A stretch of 64,000 nt of DNA. It comes from Corynebacterium pelargi. GTDB lineage: Bacteria; Actinomycetota; Actinomycetes; Mycobacteriales; Mycobacteriaceae. The stretch is taken from assembly GCF_014635485.1 (NCBI RefSeq), contig NZ_BMCX01000004.1, positions 124,001 to 188,000 on the forward strand, read 5' to 3'. The position numbers and the translations under genes are program-made. Of this stretch, positions 28,488-37,113 are shown in pieces. Below the pieces are notes generated by a model. That model did no database searches. It had not been told where the DNA came from and was given only the letters and a program-made list of their open reading frames with translations. Each line of letters starts with the position of its first letter. Position 1 is the first letter of the stretch.

Positions 28488-29258
28488 GTGTTTGCTTTTG
28501 GCCAGGCCAAGCTTTTCGACGAAACCGAGATCGCCATGCTCGGCCGTGCCTTTGCCAAACAAGGCCGCCCGGTGGCTTTGGTGCCCCTAGGTGCCGATAT
28601 TCATGCCGGCCATGTGGCGTTGATTCGCGCTGCGAAGCGACTGAATCGTGGCGTAGTTGTGGTGGTGGCCGATCAACCCCACGAGGCTTTTGCCGCCGAG
28701 GGGGTGGATGCGGTGGTGTTGAGCCCGCAGCTTGCTACTCGCACGGTGCTGGATATCCAAGGCCTGGAGCCGGATTTGGCCAGGGAAGTAACCAGGCGCA
28801 TTCAGCTTGTGAATTTGGTTGGGCCAAGTGATGTCTTCTTCGGTGAAAAAGACTTCGAAGCACTGGTGCGCACCCAGCAGGCCGTGACGGATCTTCGGAT
28901 GAATGTGCGGGTGCATTCGGTGCCTACGGTGCGTATGCCCGATGGGCTAGCGGTGAGTTTGCGTAATGCGAAGGTTGCGCCTGAGTATCGCAGCCAAGCG
29001 CTGGCGTTATCCGCAGCCCTGCTTGCCGGTGCCCACGCCGCGGAGGGTGGGGCTGAGCGTGTGCTTGAGGCTGCAAGGGCTGTGCTCGATGCGGCTGGTG
29101 TGCGCCCAGCCTATGTGGAGCTGCGCAGCTTGAGTTTGGGTCAGGCTCCTCAAGAAGGAGACGCCAGGCTGTTGATTGCCGCAGACTTTGGTGGTGTGCG
29201 GCTGATCGATAGCGCTGGCGTCCCGGTGGGTGTTGGTTTTAGAAACCTTGAGGCTTAG
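28488..29258 (+). CDS. panC: Divergent pantoate--beta-alanine ligase homologue
   Basis: The 256-residue protein follows the PanC fold: ADIHAGHVALIRAAKR (both His of the HxGH ATP site), VFFGEKDFEALV (the ATP-binding Lys) and PTVRMPDGLAVSLRN. It departs from typical PanC in several ways. The QF...ED...YPR segment that helps bind pantoate is missing, the Gln of GEKDYQQL is replaced by acidic or small residues, and the KMSKS-like SSRN reads SLRN. Activity is therefore doubtful. The GTG start is 4 bp after the DUF2520-like gene. panD and coaX, which follow in mycobacteria, are absent. Confidence 0.7.
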   Translation: MFAFGQAKLFDETEIAMLGRAFAKQGRPVALVPLGADIHAGHVALIRAAKRLNRGVVVVVADQPHEAFAAEGVDAVVLSPQLATRTVLDIQGLEPDLAREVTRRIQLVNLVGPSDVFFGEKDFEALVRTQQAVTDLRMNVRVHSVPTVRMPDGLAVSLRNAKVAPEYRSQALALSAALLAGAHAAEGGAERVLEAARAVLDAAGVRPAYVELRSLSLGQAPQEGDARLLIAADFGGVRLIDSAGVPVGVGFRNLEA

Positions 29259-30532
29259 GCACTGATTGGCTCTACCTCGCGGTCGAATTGCTTCTGGTTG
29301 AGGATCTTTTCTCGCTTGGACACGATCACCGGCACCAAGGCCTGGCCGGTGACGTTGACGGCGGTGCGGCCCATGTCGATGATCGGCTCGATGGCCAGTA
29401 GCAGGCCCACGCCTTCGAGGGGGAGGCCCAGGGTAGAGAGGGTGAGCGTGAGCATCACCGTGGCGCCGGTGGTGCCGGCGGTGGCGGCAGAGCCAAGCAC
29501 TGATACGAGCACGATCAGGATGTAATCGAAAAAGCTCAAGGGCACGCCATAGAACTGGGATACAAAGATCGCGGCTGCCGCTGGGTAGACCGCAGCGCAA
29601 CCATCCATCTTGGTGGTGGCACCAAGGGGCACGGCAAAGGATGCGTAGGACTGGGGCACGCCCATGCGCTCAGTGGTTTGTTCCGTTACCGGCATAACAC
29701 CCATGGAGGAGCGGGTAACAAAACCAAGGGAGGTCACAGGCCAGACCTTGCGGTAGAAGTGCATGACGGAAATGCCATTGAACTTCAAGGCCAGGGGATA
29801 GATCACGCCCAAGACGATGGCGAGGCCAACGTAGATGGTGAGCACGAACTTGCCAAGCGCGCCCATGGCATCAAAGCCGTAGGTAGCCACCGCTGTACCG
29901 ATCAAGGCTGCGGTGCCGATGGGGGCGAGGCGAATAATCCACCAGAGCACCTTTTGGATGATCTCAAGTAAGGATTTATTGAAGTTGATAAAAGGCTCTG
30001 CCTTTTCGCCCACCTTGATCGCTGCGATGCCAAGGGCGATGGAAATAACCAGCAGTTGCAGCACTGAGAAGCTCAAGCCGGTGCTTGCGGTGTCGTCGAC
30101 AAGCTTGGTCTTGGCCTCCAGGCCGAGGATATTGCTGGGAACGATGCCGTTAATAAAGGCCCACCAGGAGCCCACCGAACTGGGTGCTTCGGGGTTGGCG
30201 TCGATGCCGCTGCTCAAGCCTGGTTTGAAGATCAAGCCCACGCCGATGCCTGCCAGCACCGAGAAGAAGGCGGTGATGGCAAACCAGATCAGGGTTTTTG
30301 CCGCGAGGCGTGCGGCGTTGGTGACCTGGCGCAGGTTCGAGATCGAGGTGATCACGGCGGTAATGACCAGTGGGGGAATGAGTAGCTTGAGAAGCTTGAC
30401 GTAATCGCTGCCGATGGTGTCTAAGAGGGTGGCGAGCCAGTTGCCATCACCCATGTTCTTGGCAAAGATGCCGAGGATGACGCCAACGATCAGGCCGTAG
30501 ATGACCTGCGCGCCGAAGCTGGTGAGCTTCAT
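29255..30532 (-). CDS. Dicarboxylate/amino acid:cation symporter (DAACS family)
   Basis: The 425-residue protein has about eight membrane helices and the re-entrant loops of the glutamate/dicarboxylate symporters. RSSMGVMPVTEQTTERMG corresponds to the Ser-rich loop, and VPLGATTKMDGCA to the PLGAT-x-N-x-DG motif, with Lys where Asn is usual. It imports glutamate, succinate or related acids with sodium or protons; the substrate is not certain. The ATG follows AAAGGAG with 6-nt spacing. The 3' end overlaps the PanC homologue by 4 bp, convergently. Confidence 0.85.
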   Translation of the reverse strand: MKLTSFGAQVIYGLIVGVILGIFAKNMGDGNWLATLLDTIGSDYVKLLKLLIPPLVITAVITSISNLRQVTNAARLAAKTLIWFAITAFFSVLAGIGVGLIFKPGLSSGIDANPEAPSSVGSWWAFINGIVPSNILGLEAKTKLVDDTASTGLSFSVLQLLVISIALGIAAIKVGEKAEPFINFNKSLLEIIQKVLWWIIRLAPIGTAALIGTAVATYGFDAMGALGKFVLTIYVGLAIVLGVIYPLALKFNGISVMHFYRKVWPVTSLGFVTRSSMGVMPVTEQTTERMGVPQSYASFAVPLGATTKMDGCAAVYPAAAAIFVSQFYGVPLSFFDYILIVLVSVLGSAATAGTTGATVMLTLTLSTLGLPLEGVGLLLAIEPIIDMGRTAVNVTGQALVPVIVSKREKILNQKQFDREVEPISA

Positions 30533-30639
30533 ATTTCGCTCCTTTAGAAATGTTTGGTGTTAACCGTGCAAACACTAATACAGATACGTCTATTCCCAAA
30601 AGACTGATTAGTCTAGTTGGTAGGCGTTCTTGCATGCAC

Positions 30640-30645
30640 TACCCT
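30640..30645 (+). promoter_or_regulatory. -10 hexamer TACCCT, probable leaderless lysS promoter
   Basis: TACCCT ends 8 nt before the GTG at 30654, and no Shine-Dalgarno sequence is present. The rest of the 121-bp divergent gap holds a short inverted repeat (AGACT-GATT-AGTCT) and nothing else I can name. Confidence 0.4.
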
Positions 30646-30653
30646 TAAACGCT

Positions 30654-32210
30654 GTGAGCCAGCAGAAAAACGACGTCCCAGAACAGCTAAGAATTCGCCG
30701 CGAGAAGCGTGAACGCCTCCTTGAGCAGGGCAGCGATGCCTACCCAGTGGAGGTGGATCGCAGCACCTCCATCAAGGATCTGCGCGCTAAGTTCAAAATC
30801 CGCGAAGAAGACCAAGCAGAACTCGATGGCGTTACCTACCTTGAAGCCGGCGACGAAACCGATGTAGAGGTAGCGATTGCCGGGCGCGTGATGTTTATCC
30901 GCAACACCGGCAAGCTCTGCTTTGCTGCGCTCCAAGAAGGCGACGGCACCTATATCCAGGCCATGCTTTCCTTGGCGGAGGTAGGAGAAGAAGCCCTCGC
31001 CCAGTGGAAACAACTGGTAGACCTCGGCGATATCGTCTCCATCCGCGGGCGAGTCATTGCCTCTAAGCGCGGCGAGCTTTCTGTGATGGCGAAAAGCTGG
31101 CACATGGCCTCCAAGGCACTGCGCCCCCTGCCGGTTGCCTTTGCCGATTTGAGCGAAGATACCCGCGTGCGCCAGCGCTATACCGACCTGATCATGCGCG
31201 AACAGGCACGAAACAATGCCATGACCCGCATCAAGGTCATGCGCGCGCTGCGTAAATTCCTTGAAAGCAAGGACTTCTACGAGGTGGAAACGCCCATGCT
31301 GCAAACCCTGCATGGTGGCGCTGCGGCACGTCCCTTCATGACGCATTCCAATGCCCTCGACATCGACCTCTACCTGCGCATCGCCCCTGAGCTCTACCTC
31401 AAGCGCTGCGTGGTAGGCGGCATGGAGCGCGTCTTCGAGGTCAATCGCAACTTCCGCAACGAGGGCGTCGATTCCTCCCACTCGCCGGAATTTGCCATGC
31501 TGGAGACCTACCAAGCCTGGGGCACCTACGACGATGGCGCCAAGCTCTACCAGGACATGATCCAGTTCATTGCCAAGGAAGTCTTTGGTTCCACCACCGT
31601 CACGCTTGCCGACGGCACCGAGTACGACTTCGGCGGCGAGTGGAAGACCATGGAAATGTACCCCTCCTTAAACGAGGCTCTGCAGCGCAAGCACCCCGGC
31701 CAGCCCGAGGTCACCGTGGAATCTTCTGTGGAAGAACTCAAAGGCATTGCCAAGGAAATCGGCCTGGACGTGCCCGAAAAGGGCGGCTGGGGCCACGGCA
31801 AACTCGTCGAGGAGATCTGGGAGCACCTGTGCTCCGATCAACTCTACGGCCCGGTATTTGTGCGCGACTTCCCCGTAGAAACCTCCCCTTTGACCCGCCA
31901 GCACCGCTCCAAGCCCGGTGTTACCGAAAAATGGGACCTTTACGTGCGCGGCTTCGAGCTGGCCACCGGCTACTCCGAGCTGGTCGATCCCGTGATTCAG
32001 CGCGAGCGCTTCGAGGATCAGGCGCGCCTGGCCGCAGGCGGCGACGACGAGGCCATGGTGTTGGATGAGGACTTCCTCAGCGCCATGGAACAGGGCATGC
32101 CGCCAACCTCCGGCTGCGGCATGGGCATCGACCGCCTGCTCATGGCCTTAACCGGCCTGGGTATCCGCGAGACGGTGCTCTTCCCGATGGTCAAGCCCGA
32201 GCAGCGCTAA
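30654..32210 (+). CDS. lysS: Lysyl-tRNA synthetase, class II
   Basis: The 518-residue enzyme charges tRNA-Lys. An N-terminal OB-fold anticodon-binding domain (about 55-160) precedes the class II catalytic core. Motif 2 is [20 protein letters not shown], and motif 3 is [15 protein letters not shown] near the C-terminus. I take GTG at 30654 ([11 protein letters not shown]) because a -10 hexamer sits 8 nt upstream and upstream in-frame codons are unlike the family. The stop is 11 bp from the convergent FHA gene. Confidence 0.95.
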   Translation: MSQQKNDVPEQLRIRREKRERLLEQGSDAYPVEVDRSTSIKDLRAKFKIREEDQAELDGVTYLEAGDETDVEVAIAGRVMFIRNTGKLCFAALQEGDGTYIQAMLSLAEVGEEALAQWKQLVDLGDIVSIRGRVIASKRGELSVMAKSWHMASKALRPLPVAFADLSEDTRVRQRYTDLIMREQARNNAMTRIKVMRALRKFLESKDFYEVETPMLQTLHGGAAARPFMTHSNALDIDLYLRIAPELYLKRCVVGGMERVFEVNRNFRNEGVDSSHSPEFAMLETYQAWGTYDDGAKLYQDMIQFIAKEVFGSTTVTLADGTEYDFGGEWKTMEMYPSLNEALQRKHPGQPEVTVESSVEELKGIAKEIGLDVPEKGGWGHGKLVEEIWEHLCSDQLYGPVFVRDFPVETSPLTRQHRSKPGVTEKWDLYVRGFELATGYSELVDPVIQRERFEDQARLAAGGDDEAMVLDEDFLSAMEQGMPPTSGCGMGIDRLLMALTGLGIRETVLFPMVKPEQR

Positions 32211-32221
32211 GGCGGCAGCGC

Positions 32222-32968
32222 CTAGGCGTTGCCTGCCTGCTGTTGAGCCTGGCGAACGAGTTTCAGATCAGCGCGGGTAATTAACTTTGCTTCGATCGCG
32301 TGTTGGATGACCTTGATGCGGCGGTTTGACGCCGCTAGATCCTTAGCGCCTACGGTATTGCCCACACCGAAAGAAGCAAAGTACTTACAAATGCCATCTA
32401 GCTTGTGATCGAAGGTCTTCTTCGTCCAACCAAGCTGATCTGCCACGTCTTGGTTTTTGAGCATCAAACTATAATCCTGCGTTCCCGACTCCAGGATCTC
32501 CTGGGCAATGGCGGCAAGGACGAGGCGTACATCCTCAGGTAGCGGCCCGATCCCGACCGTGTCATCGCCGTGCAAGGAAAACGCGGTGGGATCTGCCAGC
32601 GAGGCGATTTCAGCCTGGCAATCTAAAACATAGTGATTGCTGCCCGCAACAAAGCGAAGAAGGAATTCCGGCCACTCCACCGCACAGGTGGATCCCGGCG
32701 ACAGCGTGGTAATGAGGTGATCATCCTCAGTAGTGATGTGAACGGGAATGAAGCGCCCTACGTTTTTGATGCGCCAGAGGCCACGTGTGAAATTGAAGTG
32801 CAGCAGATGCCGGTGCATATGAGGGTCATCTTTGCCAACTAAAAGATCCCCCATCCTGCCCACGACGGTGGTGGCCGAAGGATCCGCCTCTAATTCTTCC
32901 TCGCTGCTACCGATCCAAAGTCGCGGTGCCGGTCGCGGGTTGTGGGCGTCTCCCTCGAATTCGATCAT
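32222..32968 (-). CDS. FHA domain protein with C-terminal helix-turn-helix
   Basis: The 248-residue cytoplasmic protein has an FHA-like domain at about 35-105 (VVGRMGDLLVGKDD, PHMHRHLL, LWRIKNVG) and a C-terminal winged helix-turn-helix near 168-205 (NQDVADQLGWTKKTFDHKL). FHA domains read phosphothreonine. Here the usual Ser before the His is missing, as in other members of this subfamily, so ligand binding may differ. It lies 26 bp after a Ser/Thr kinase, the likely partner. A TACGAT hexamer 6 nt before the ATG suggests its own leaderless promoter as well. Confidence 0.75.
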   Translation of the reverse strand: MIEFEGDAHNPRPAPRLWIGSSEEELEADPSATTVVGRMGDLLVGKDDPHMHRHLLHFNFTRGLWRIKNVGRFIPVHITTEDDHLITTLSPGSTCAVEWPEFLLRFVAGSNHYVLDCQAEIASLADPTAFSLHGDDTVGIGPLPEDVRLVLAAIAQEILESGTQDYSLMLKNQDVADQLGWTKKTFDHKLDGICKYFASFGVGNTVGAKDLAASNRRIKVIQHAIEAKLITRADLKLVRQAQQQAGNA

Positions 32969-32974
32969 TCATTT

Positions 32975-32980
32975 ATCGTA
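32975..32980 (-). promoter_or_regulatory. -10 hexamer TACGAT before the FHA gene
   Basis: On the minus strand TACGAT ends 6 nt before the ATG at 32968, with no Shine-Dalgarno sequence. It would give the FHA gene a leaderless transcript independent of the kinase. Confidence 0.35.
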
Positions 32981-32994
32981 ATAGAAAAGAAAAC

Positions 32995-34572
32995 TTAATT
33001 GGTGTCATCCATCCACCCCTGAACAAGCTGAATGGCCGCCCCGCATGCTTGGGATTCAGCACTCCTGCCGTCGCCCACTAGGAAGCCATTGTCTGGGTCG
33101 AGGCCATAATTGATCTGCACAATGGTCAGGCCAAAATCCTTCGTGGAAAGCGAACACGCCGTCGATTTCTTTCCATCATTGGAAATCCCAGGAATACCAG
33201 TTCGGTATCGGGTGAGCATCTGAGCGGCATGGTTATCAGAAACCACGGATTGAGTTTCCTGCGTCGTGTCAGCGCTATTGAGCAGTTGCTCAAGTGCCTC
33301 ATTTTTGGCGGCCGTGGTTTGAGCATCGCCGCTATTAAACACATACACCACGATCGCCTCTGGGTTCGCGCTGAGGGAATTCGCCTCGGAAAGTGATTCC
33401 GGCGATGTGGTGAACACACAGTTATTGGGTACCGATTCGCTGAAGCGCTCGGGGTGCTGGGCAAGAAGATCATTGTCCCTTCCAGGCACACCGACCATCT
33501 TGAAATAGTCAAAACGCGGGCATCCAAGGCCAACGGGAAGGGACTGCTCACCGGCTTGTTTTTGAGGAATAAAAGCAGGTTGGTTGCTGTGCTCTTGGGG
33601 GCTGCGCTCTTGGGGGCTGCGGAGCATGGCAGTGGCAGCGATTCCTAGCGCTGCGATAGCGGCCAAGGCGATGCCGATCTTTTTGCGCCGCGAAACCCCA
33701 ATGCCTAGGCCCTTGCGCAGCGCGAGGAGAAACTCGCTGGCAGAGCGATACCGTTGAGCTGGGTTGAAGGCCAAGGCCTTGAGAAACACCCGATCCACTC
33801 GCTTCAAGGATGCATCGGCCTTGCTGGCTCTTGGCATGTGGCCAGAGGCATGGAGCTTGCGAAGCGCAGTGATCCTTTCTTCGATGCTCAGGGCATTCCA
33901 AGAAGGCACGGTGAAGGCTTGTGTGCCCGTGAAGATCTCGAAGACGGTGCAGGCAAAAGCGTAACGGTCTGATTCTGGGCAGGCATCCTGGCCATTGAGG
34001 CGTTCGGGGGAGAGATAGGCTAAGGTGCCGCTGATCGGAGCCGCCGCCTGTTGCCTTGTGGCCGTGGAGTATTTTGATAACCCAAAATCGGCAATCTTGA
34101 CGAGCGGCGCTGCACCATCCTGGGGGAACACCAGCAGGTTGCCGGGTTTGATGTCGCCATGCACGAGGGATAGTTGATGAAGCCGATCGAGCGTCTCGGC
34201 TACCTCACTGAGCAAAGCAACGATGCGCTCATGACGGCTGCGGGCTGAAAGATTTTCAGGCAGCACATACGGCAGGGCGCGGCGTAGATCGCCGAGCTTG
34301 GAATACTCCATGGAAAACCACTGGTGCGCATCAATGACGCCAGCGGAATAGACAGTCACCACTCCAGGCAGGCCAGTACTCGAAGCCTTTTGGGCCTCTT
34401 CTACACAGTCCGCAGCCTCGCCAGCGCCCGGGTTCTTGAGCACCTTGATGCATTCATCGCGCCCAATGGTGGGGTTGAATGCCCGGTAGGTAGTGCCCGC
34501 ACCGCCGGAGGCAAGGCGCTCCTCGATGCGCAGTCCCGCGATGACGGTTCCCACGCTTAGTTCGGAATTCAC
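32995..34572 (-). CDS. Transmembrane Ser/Thr protein kinase with extracytoplasmic domain
   Basis: The 525-residue kinase has an N-terminal catalytic domain (about 12-290), one membrane helix (about 298-317) and an outside domain of some 200 residues with several Cys. The Gly loop is ASGGAGTTY, the ATP Lys is in ECIKVLK (Lys43), the catalytic loop is VHGDIKPGN (HGD rather than HRD), the metal motif is ADFGLSK, and SPERL closes the activation segment. It should phosphorylate cytoplasmic targets in response to an envelope signal. The outside domain is not a PASTA repeat. GTG at 34572 follows AGGAG by 8 nt. Confidence 0.88.
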   Translation of the reverse strand: MNSELSVGTVIAGLRIEERLASGGAGTTYRAFNPTIGRDECIKVLKNPGAGEAADCVEEAQKASSTGLPGVVTVYSAGVIDAHQWFSMEYSKLGDLRRALPYVLPENLSARSRHERIVALLSEVAETLDRLHQLSLVHGDIKPGNLLVFPQDGAAPLVKIADFGLSKYSTATRQQAAAPISGTLAYLSPERLNGQDACPESDRYAFACTVFEIFTGTQAFTVPSWNALSIEERITALRKLHASGHMPRASKADASLKRVDRVFLKALAFNPAQRYRSASEFLLALRKGLGIGVSRRKKIGIALAAIAALGIAATAMLRSPQERSPQEHSNQPAFIPQKQAGEQSLPVGLGCPRFDYFKMVGVPGRDNDLLAQHPERFSESVPNNCVFTTSPESLSEANSLSANPEAIVVYVFNSGDAQTTAAKNEALEQLLNSADTTQETQSVVSDNHAAQMLTRYRTGIPGISNDGKKSTACSLSTKDFGLTIVQINYGLDPDNGFLVGDGRSAESQACGAAIQLVQGWMDDTN

Positions 34573-34583
34573 CGTGCATGCTC

Positions 34584-35312
34584 CTAGCTTCGCGCTTCGA
34601 GCCTCGTATGCTCCTCGATGGCGCGAGCCTTCCAATCCGGGTCCGCGGGAGTGCCTTGGGCAAGCAAGTTCACTGCGGAGCCCTGGGGCTGTGCATCACC
34701 GATGCCGCCTAAGAGGATCGGGAAGAAAGCCGCCTGCGTGCCTTCGGGGCCGCGGCAGTCCCACGTCCCACGCTCCTCGTCTTCCGACATAGTAACCGAG
34801 CAGCTAAACGTGCCGAGAGGCCCTGCATCTACATCGTCAATTTCGTCCGGCATGGTGTCGGGAGTAGAAGGATCTTCGGCTAATTCCGCGATTCTGGAAA
34901 TGAAAGCCGCACGAACCTTCTGCGCGCCATCGAGGCCGAGGTTTCGATCCGCAATGTGCTCCATTTGCATATTGAAGCGAGATAAGTCCGATACGGGATC
35001 GAGGTATTCATCCTCGGCCACATCGTATTGCTCCTGCGCTTCGGTCTCCGTGACGGTCACGGTTGCAAACTCTGCAGTATCCTCCGGCTCGCGATCTTGG
35101 AAGAAGAAGAGGGCAAGCCCTCCCAAAAGCAGCACCGCCAACACGCTGAGCACGATGATGCCGCGACGGCTTGTATGCTCCGGTTGCTCTGGCTGGGCTT
35201 GCCAATAATTTGCGTACTGTGCTGAATTGGATTGCTGCGCTGGGTTGGATTGGTTGTTCAGGTTTGTCGGTGGCGTTGTTTCACCTTCGTAGTGGTCAGG
35301 ATTGTGGCTCAT
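34584..35312 (-). CDS. Membrane-anchored extracytoplasmic protein in the kinase operon
   Basis: The 242-residue protein has a polar, Asn/Gln-rich cytoplasmic start of 50 residues, one membrane helix (about 52-72, GIIVLSVLAVLLLGGLALFFF-like) and an outside domain. That domain has two Cys (TFSCSV and TWDCRG) that may form a disulfide. I recognise no family. It ends 11 bp before the kinase start and has GGAG 4 nt before its ATG, so it is probably co-expressed and may share the kinase's sensing role. Confidence 0.65.
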   Translation of the reverse strand: MSHNPDHYEGETTPPTNLNNQSNPAQQSNSAQYANYWQAQPEQPEHTSRRGIIVLSVLAVLLLGGLALFFFQDREPEDTAEFATVTVTETEAQEQYDVAEDEYLDPVSDLSRFNMQMEHIADRNLGLDGAQKVRAAFISRIAELAEDPSTPDTMPDEIDDVDAGPLGTFSCSVTMSEDEERGTWDCRGPEGTQAAFFPILLGGIGDAQPQGSAVNLLAQGTPADPDWKARAIEEHTRLEARS

Positions 35313-35373
35313 GAGACTCCTCGATCGCGGCCTATGGTGGGTCGGTTAAAAAATATTGCTTCGACTGCTATGA

Positions 35374-35393
35374 ACCACCAAGTACTTGGTGGT
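35374..35393. promoter_or_regulatory. Perfect 20-bp palindrome in the kinase operon
   Basis: ACCACCAAGTACTTGGTGGT is fully symmetric. It lies 61 bp upstream of the membrane protein gene at 35312 and 40 bp after the lipoprotein stop. No T-run follows on either strand at terminator spacing, so an operator for a dimeric regulator is more likely than a terminator. Confidence 0.5.
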
Positions 35394-35433
35394 CAGTGTA
35401 CTGACTGCGGTATTGCGCTTAAGTGAGTTTTGC

Positions 35434-36159
35434 TCAATTTCCCTCGGTGACGCGCACTTTGCTTGCAATCCGAATTTCCTCGAAATCCGGTTGCCACGCG
35501 GCTACCACCACGTAGTAATCACCTGGTTCAAAGATCTGCACTTCGGCGATACCAAAGCTATCGCTACCAGCGGCAACGATGCAGTTGCCCCGAGTAAATT
35601 TCAGGCTCACATCCGCTACTGATTCCGGGACGGGATTGCCCTTTTCGTCATAGACCTCCATGTCTGCCTGGCAGAATTCCTGCGACTGGCCACCATCAGG
35701 GCGAAAGACCATATTGAGGTCAATAACGGCAGCATTGCCAAGCAATGGGTACTGCAGCAGCGCATTTGAATTCTCATCGGTGACGGTGACCTTAGCCATG
35801 CGGAACCCGCCATTAGCTTTCATTGAAGACGTAGCTGGAATCGAGACGTTCTTGGCACTGCCTTGGCCAGGTTCGGATGGGCCCAACACGAAATTGGCGG
35901 CTCTATCTCCAATCACCGCAGCCGGAATGTCCCGATCTGCGCGGGAAGGCCTTGAAGCAGTGGCGTCTTTTTCAGACGTCCAGGTGGGTGCTTGACTTTG
36001 CACCGCCTGGGTAGCAGGAGCGCTTGGCGTTCTGGTGATTGTCCTGTGGATGGTCGAGGTCGTGACTTCCGGTGCCTCTTCAACTTCGCTGCAGGCAACG
36101 CCGGCCAATCCGATCAATCCAACTGCAGCCAAGGATGCAATGCTGCGGGTTTTTATCAT
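35434..36159 (-). CDS. Secreted lipoprotein of unknown function
   Basis: The 241-residue protein starts with a lipoprotein signal peptide ending LAGVAC, then a Thr/Pro/Ala-rich linker of about 50 residues and a beta-rich domain with two Cys (EFCQAD and GNCIVA). It should be anchored to the outer face of the membrane. The family is not recognised. ATG at 36159 is chosen for AAGGAG 6 nt upstream. It heads the minus-strand set that leads to the kinase and is divergent from the plus-strand membrane/chaperone set. Confidence 0.72.
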   Translation of the reverse strand: MIKTRSIASLAAVGLIGLAGVACSEVEEAPEVTTSTIHRTITRTPSAPATQAVQSQAPTWTSEKDATASRPSRADRDIPAAVIGDRAANFVLGPSEPGQGSAKNVSIPATSSMKANGGFRMAKVTVTDENSNALLQYPLLGNAAVIDLNMVFRPDGGQSQEFCQADMEVYDEKGNPVPESVADVSLKFTRGNCIVAAGSDSFGIAEVQIFEPGDYYVVVAAWQPDFEEIRIASKVRVTEGN

Positions 36160-36260
36160 CTGAAACTCCTTCATGCGCGAGTGGGTTTTTTGAGGTTTCG
36201 GCACAAACAACCTTGTTGCCGTTGATCAAAATTCTTCAGGCTCAACGCCTGCTCGGGGAA

Positions 36261-36277
36261 GGGGAGAACTCCCGGTG
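36261..36277 (+). promoter_or_regulatory. 17-bp hyphenated palindrome, copy 1 (central promoter of the cassette)
   Basis: GGGGAGAACTCCCGGTG contains GGGAG-AA-CTCCC. The identical 17 bases occur on the opposite strand at 40806-40822, upstream of the DUF4236 gene. In both places the motif points toward the following gene (80 bp from the ATG at 36358 here). The rest of the 198-bp gap holds a stem-loop (TGTAGC/GCTACA, 36310-36330) in the plus-strand leader. Confidence 0.6.
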
Positions 36278-36357
36278 CGATCTTTTCGCCCTCGGGGCAC
36301 AGTTTGGGTTGTAGCAAGCAAAGGGCTACATCGCTGAAGCCTTAAAAGGAGAAAAAG

Positions 36358-37113
36358 ATGAGTTTTCAAGATGAAGCTAAAACGCGGATCGAAAACGCCA
36401 AGCGTTTGGCAAACTCGGGCGCAACGAGCGCATATCAGCGCGCAAAGGGATACGGGATTATTCCTACCCAGACCGCTCAGACCCCAGACGGTGCCGTGAT
36501 TCCGCCCTATTACGCGTGGTGGGCACCGTGGGTGTTGAGGGTGATCCTGTTCTTGCTCGCCCTTGTGGCCCTAGGGCCGCTGCTCGATTGGCTTTCACCG
36601 AATAACAGGACCCTCACATTCGAAGGTGTCAGCGGCATCTTCGCCTTCGCGGGCCTGGAGTTTCTCTTTCACAAGACCAAAAGGCTGAGCGCGCTGGTGC
36701 CCTGGCTTGTATGCGGGCTTGGTTTTCCGCTCATCGGCGGGGCTCTACTGGGCTCTGCAAGCGCGGGTTTTTGTATAGCGGTATTCGCCCTGCTGCTCAT
36801 CACAGTTGAGCAGACCTATTGGAAGGCCCGCTTTGATCTCGAAGCTTGCGCGCTGCTTGAAGACATCACGCAGGCCAAGGAAAACGGAGGAGTGCTCTAC
36901 GTCTTAGAAGACATCGTGCGTGAGGAACAGTCCGAAACCATCGTGACCTTGGGGCGCCCAGGTTTTACGGGGGTGGAAAACAAAAGTGTGCGCTATCTGC
37001 CTGACTCGGTAGTGCCTGGTTGGGTGATCGTGCTCGACGGCGGACGACGATTCATGGCCGGTATGCCACCAGAGATGGTGGAGCGAATCGAGGAATTAGG
37101 AGAGCAACAATGA
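36358..37113 (+). CDS. Polytopic membrane protein of unknown function
   Basis: The 251-residue protein has an N-terminal amphipathic helix (about 1-30), four membrane segments between about 56 and 158, and a C-terminal cytoplasmic domain of about 90 residues (ITQAKENGGVLYVLEDIVRE). I recognise no family. A strong ribosome site (AAAAGGAG) precedes the ATG. The stop overlaps the next ATG (ATGA). It opens the plus-strand set that ends with the GrpE-like and Hsp70-like genes. Confidence 0.65.
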   Translation: MSFQDEAKTRIENAKRLANSGATSAYQRAKGYGIIPTQTAQTPDGAVIPPYYAWWAPWVLRVILFLLALVALGPLLDWLSPNNRTLTFEGVSGIFAFAGLEFLFHKTKRLSALVPWLVCGLGFPLIGGALLGSASAGFCIAVFALLLITVEQTYWKARFDLEACALLEDITQAKENGGVLYVLEDIVREEQSETIVTLGRPGFTGVENKSVRYLPDSVVPGWVIVLDGGRRFMAGMPPEMVERIEELGEQQ

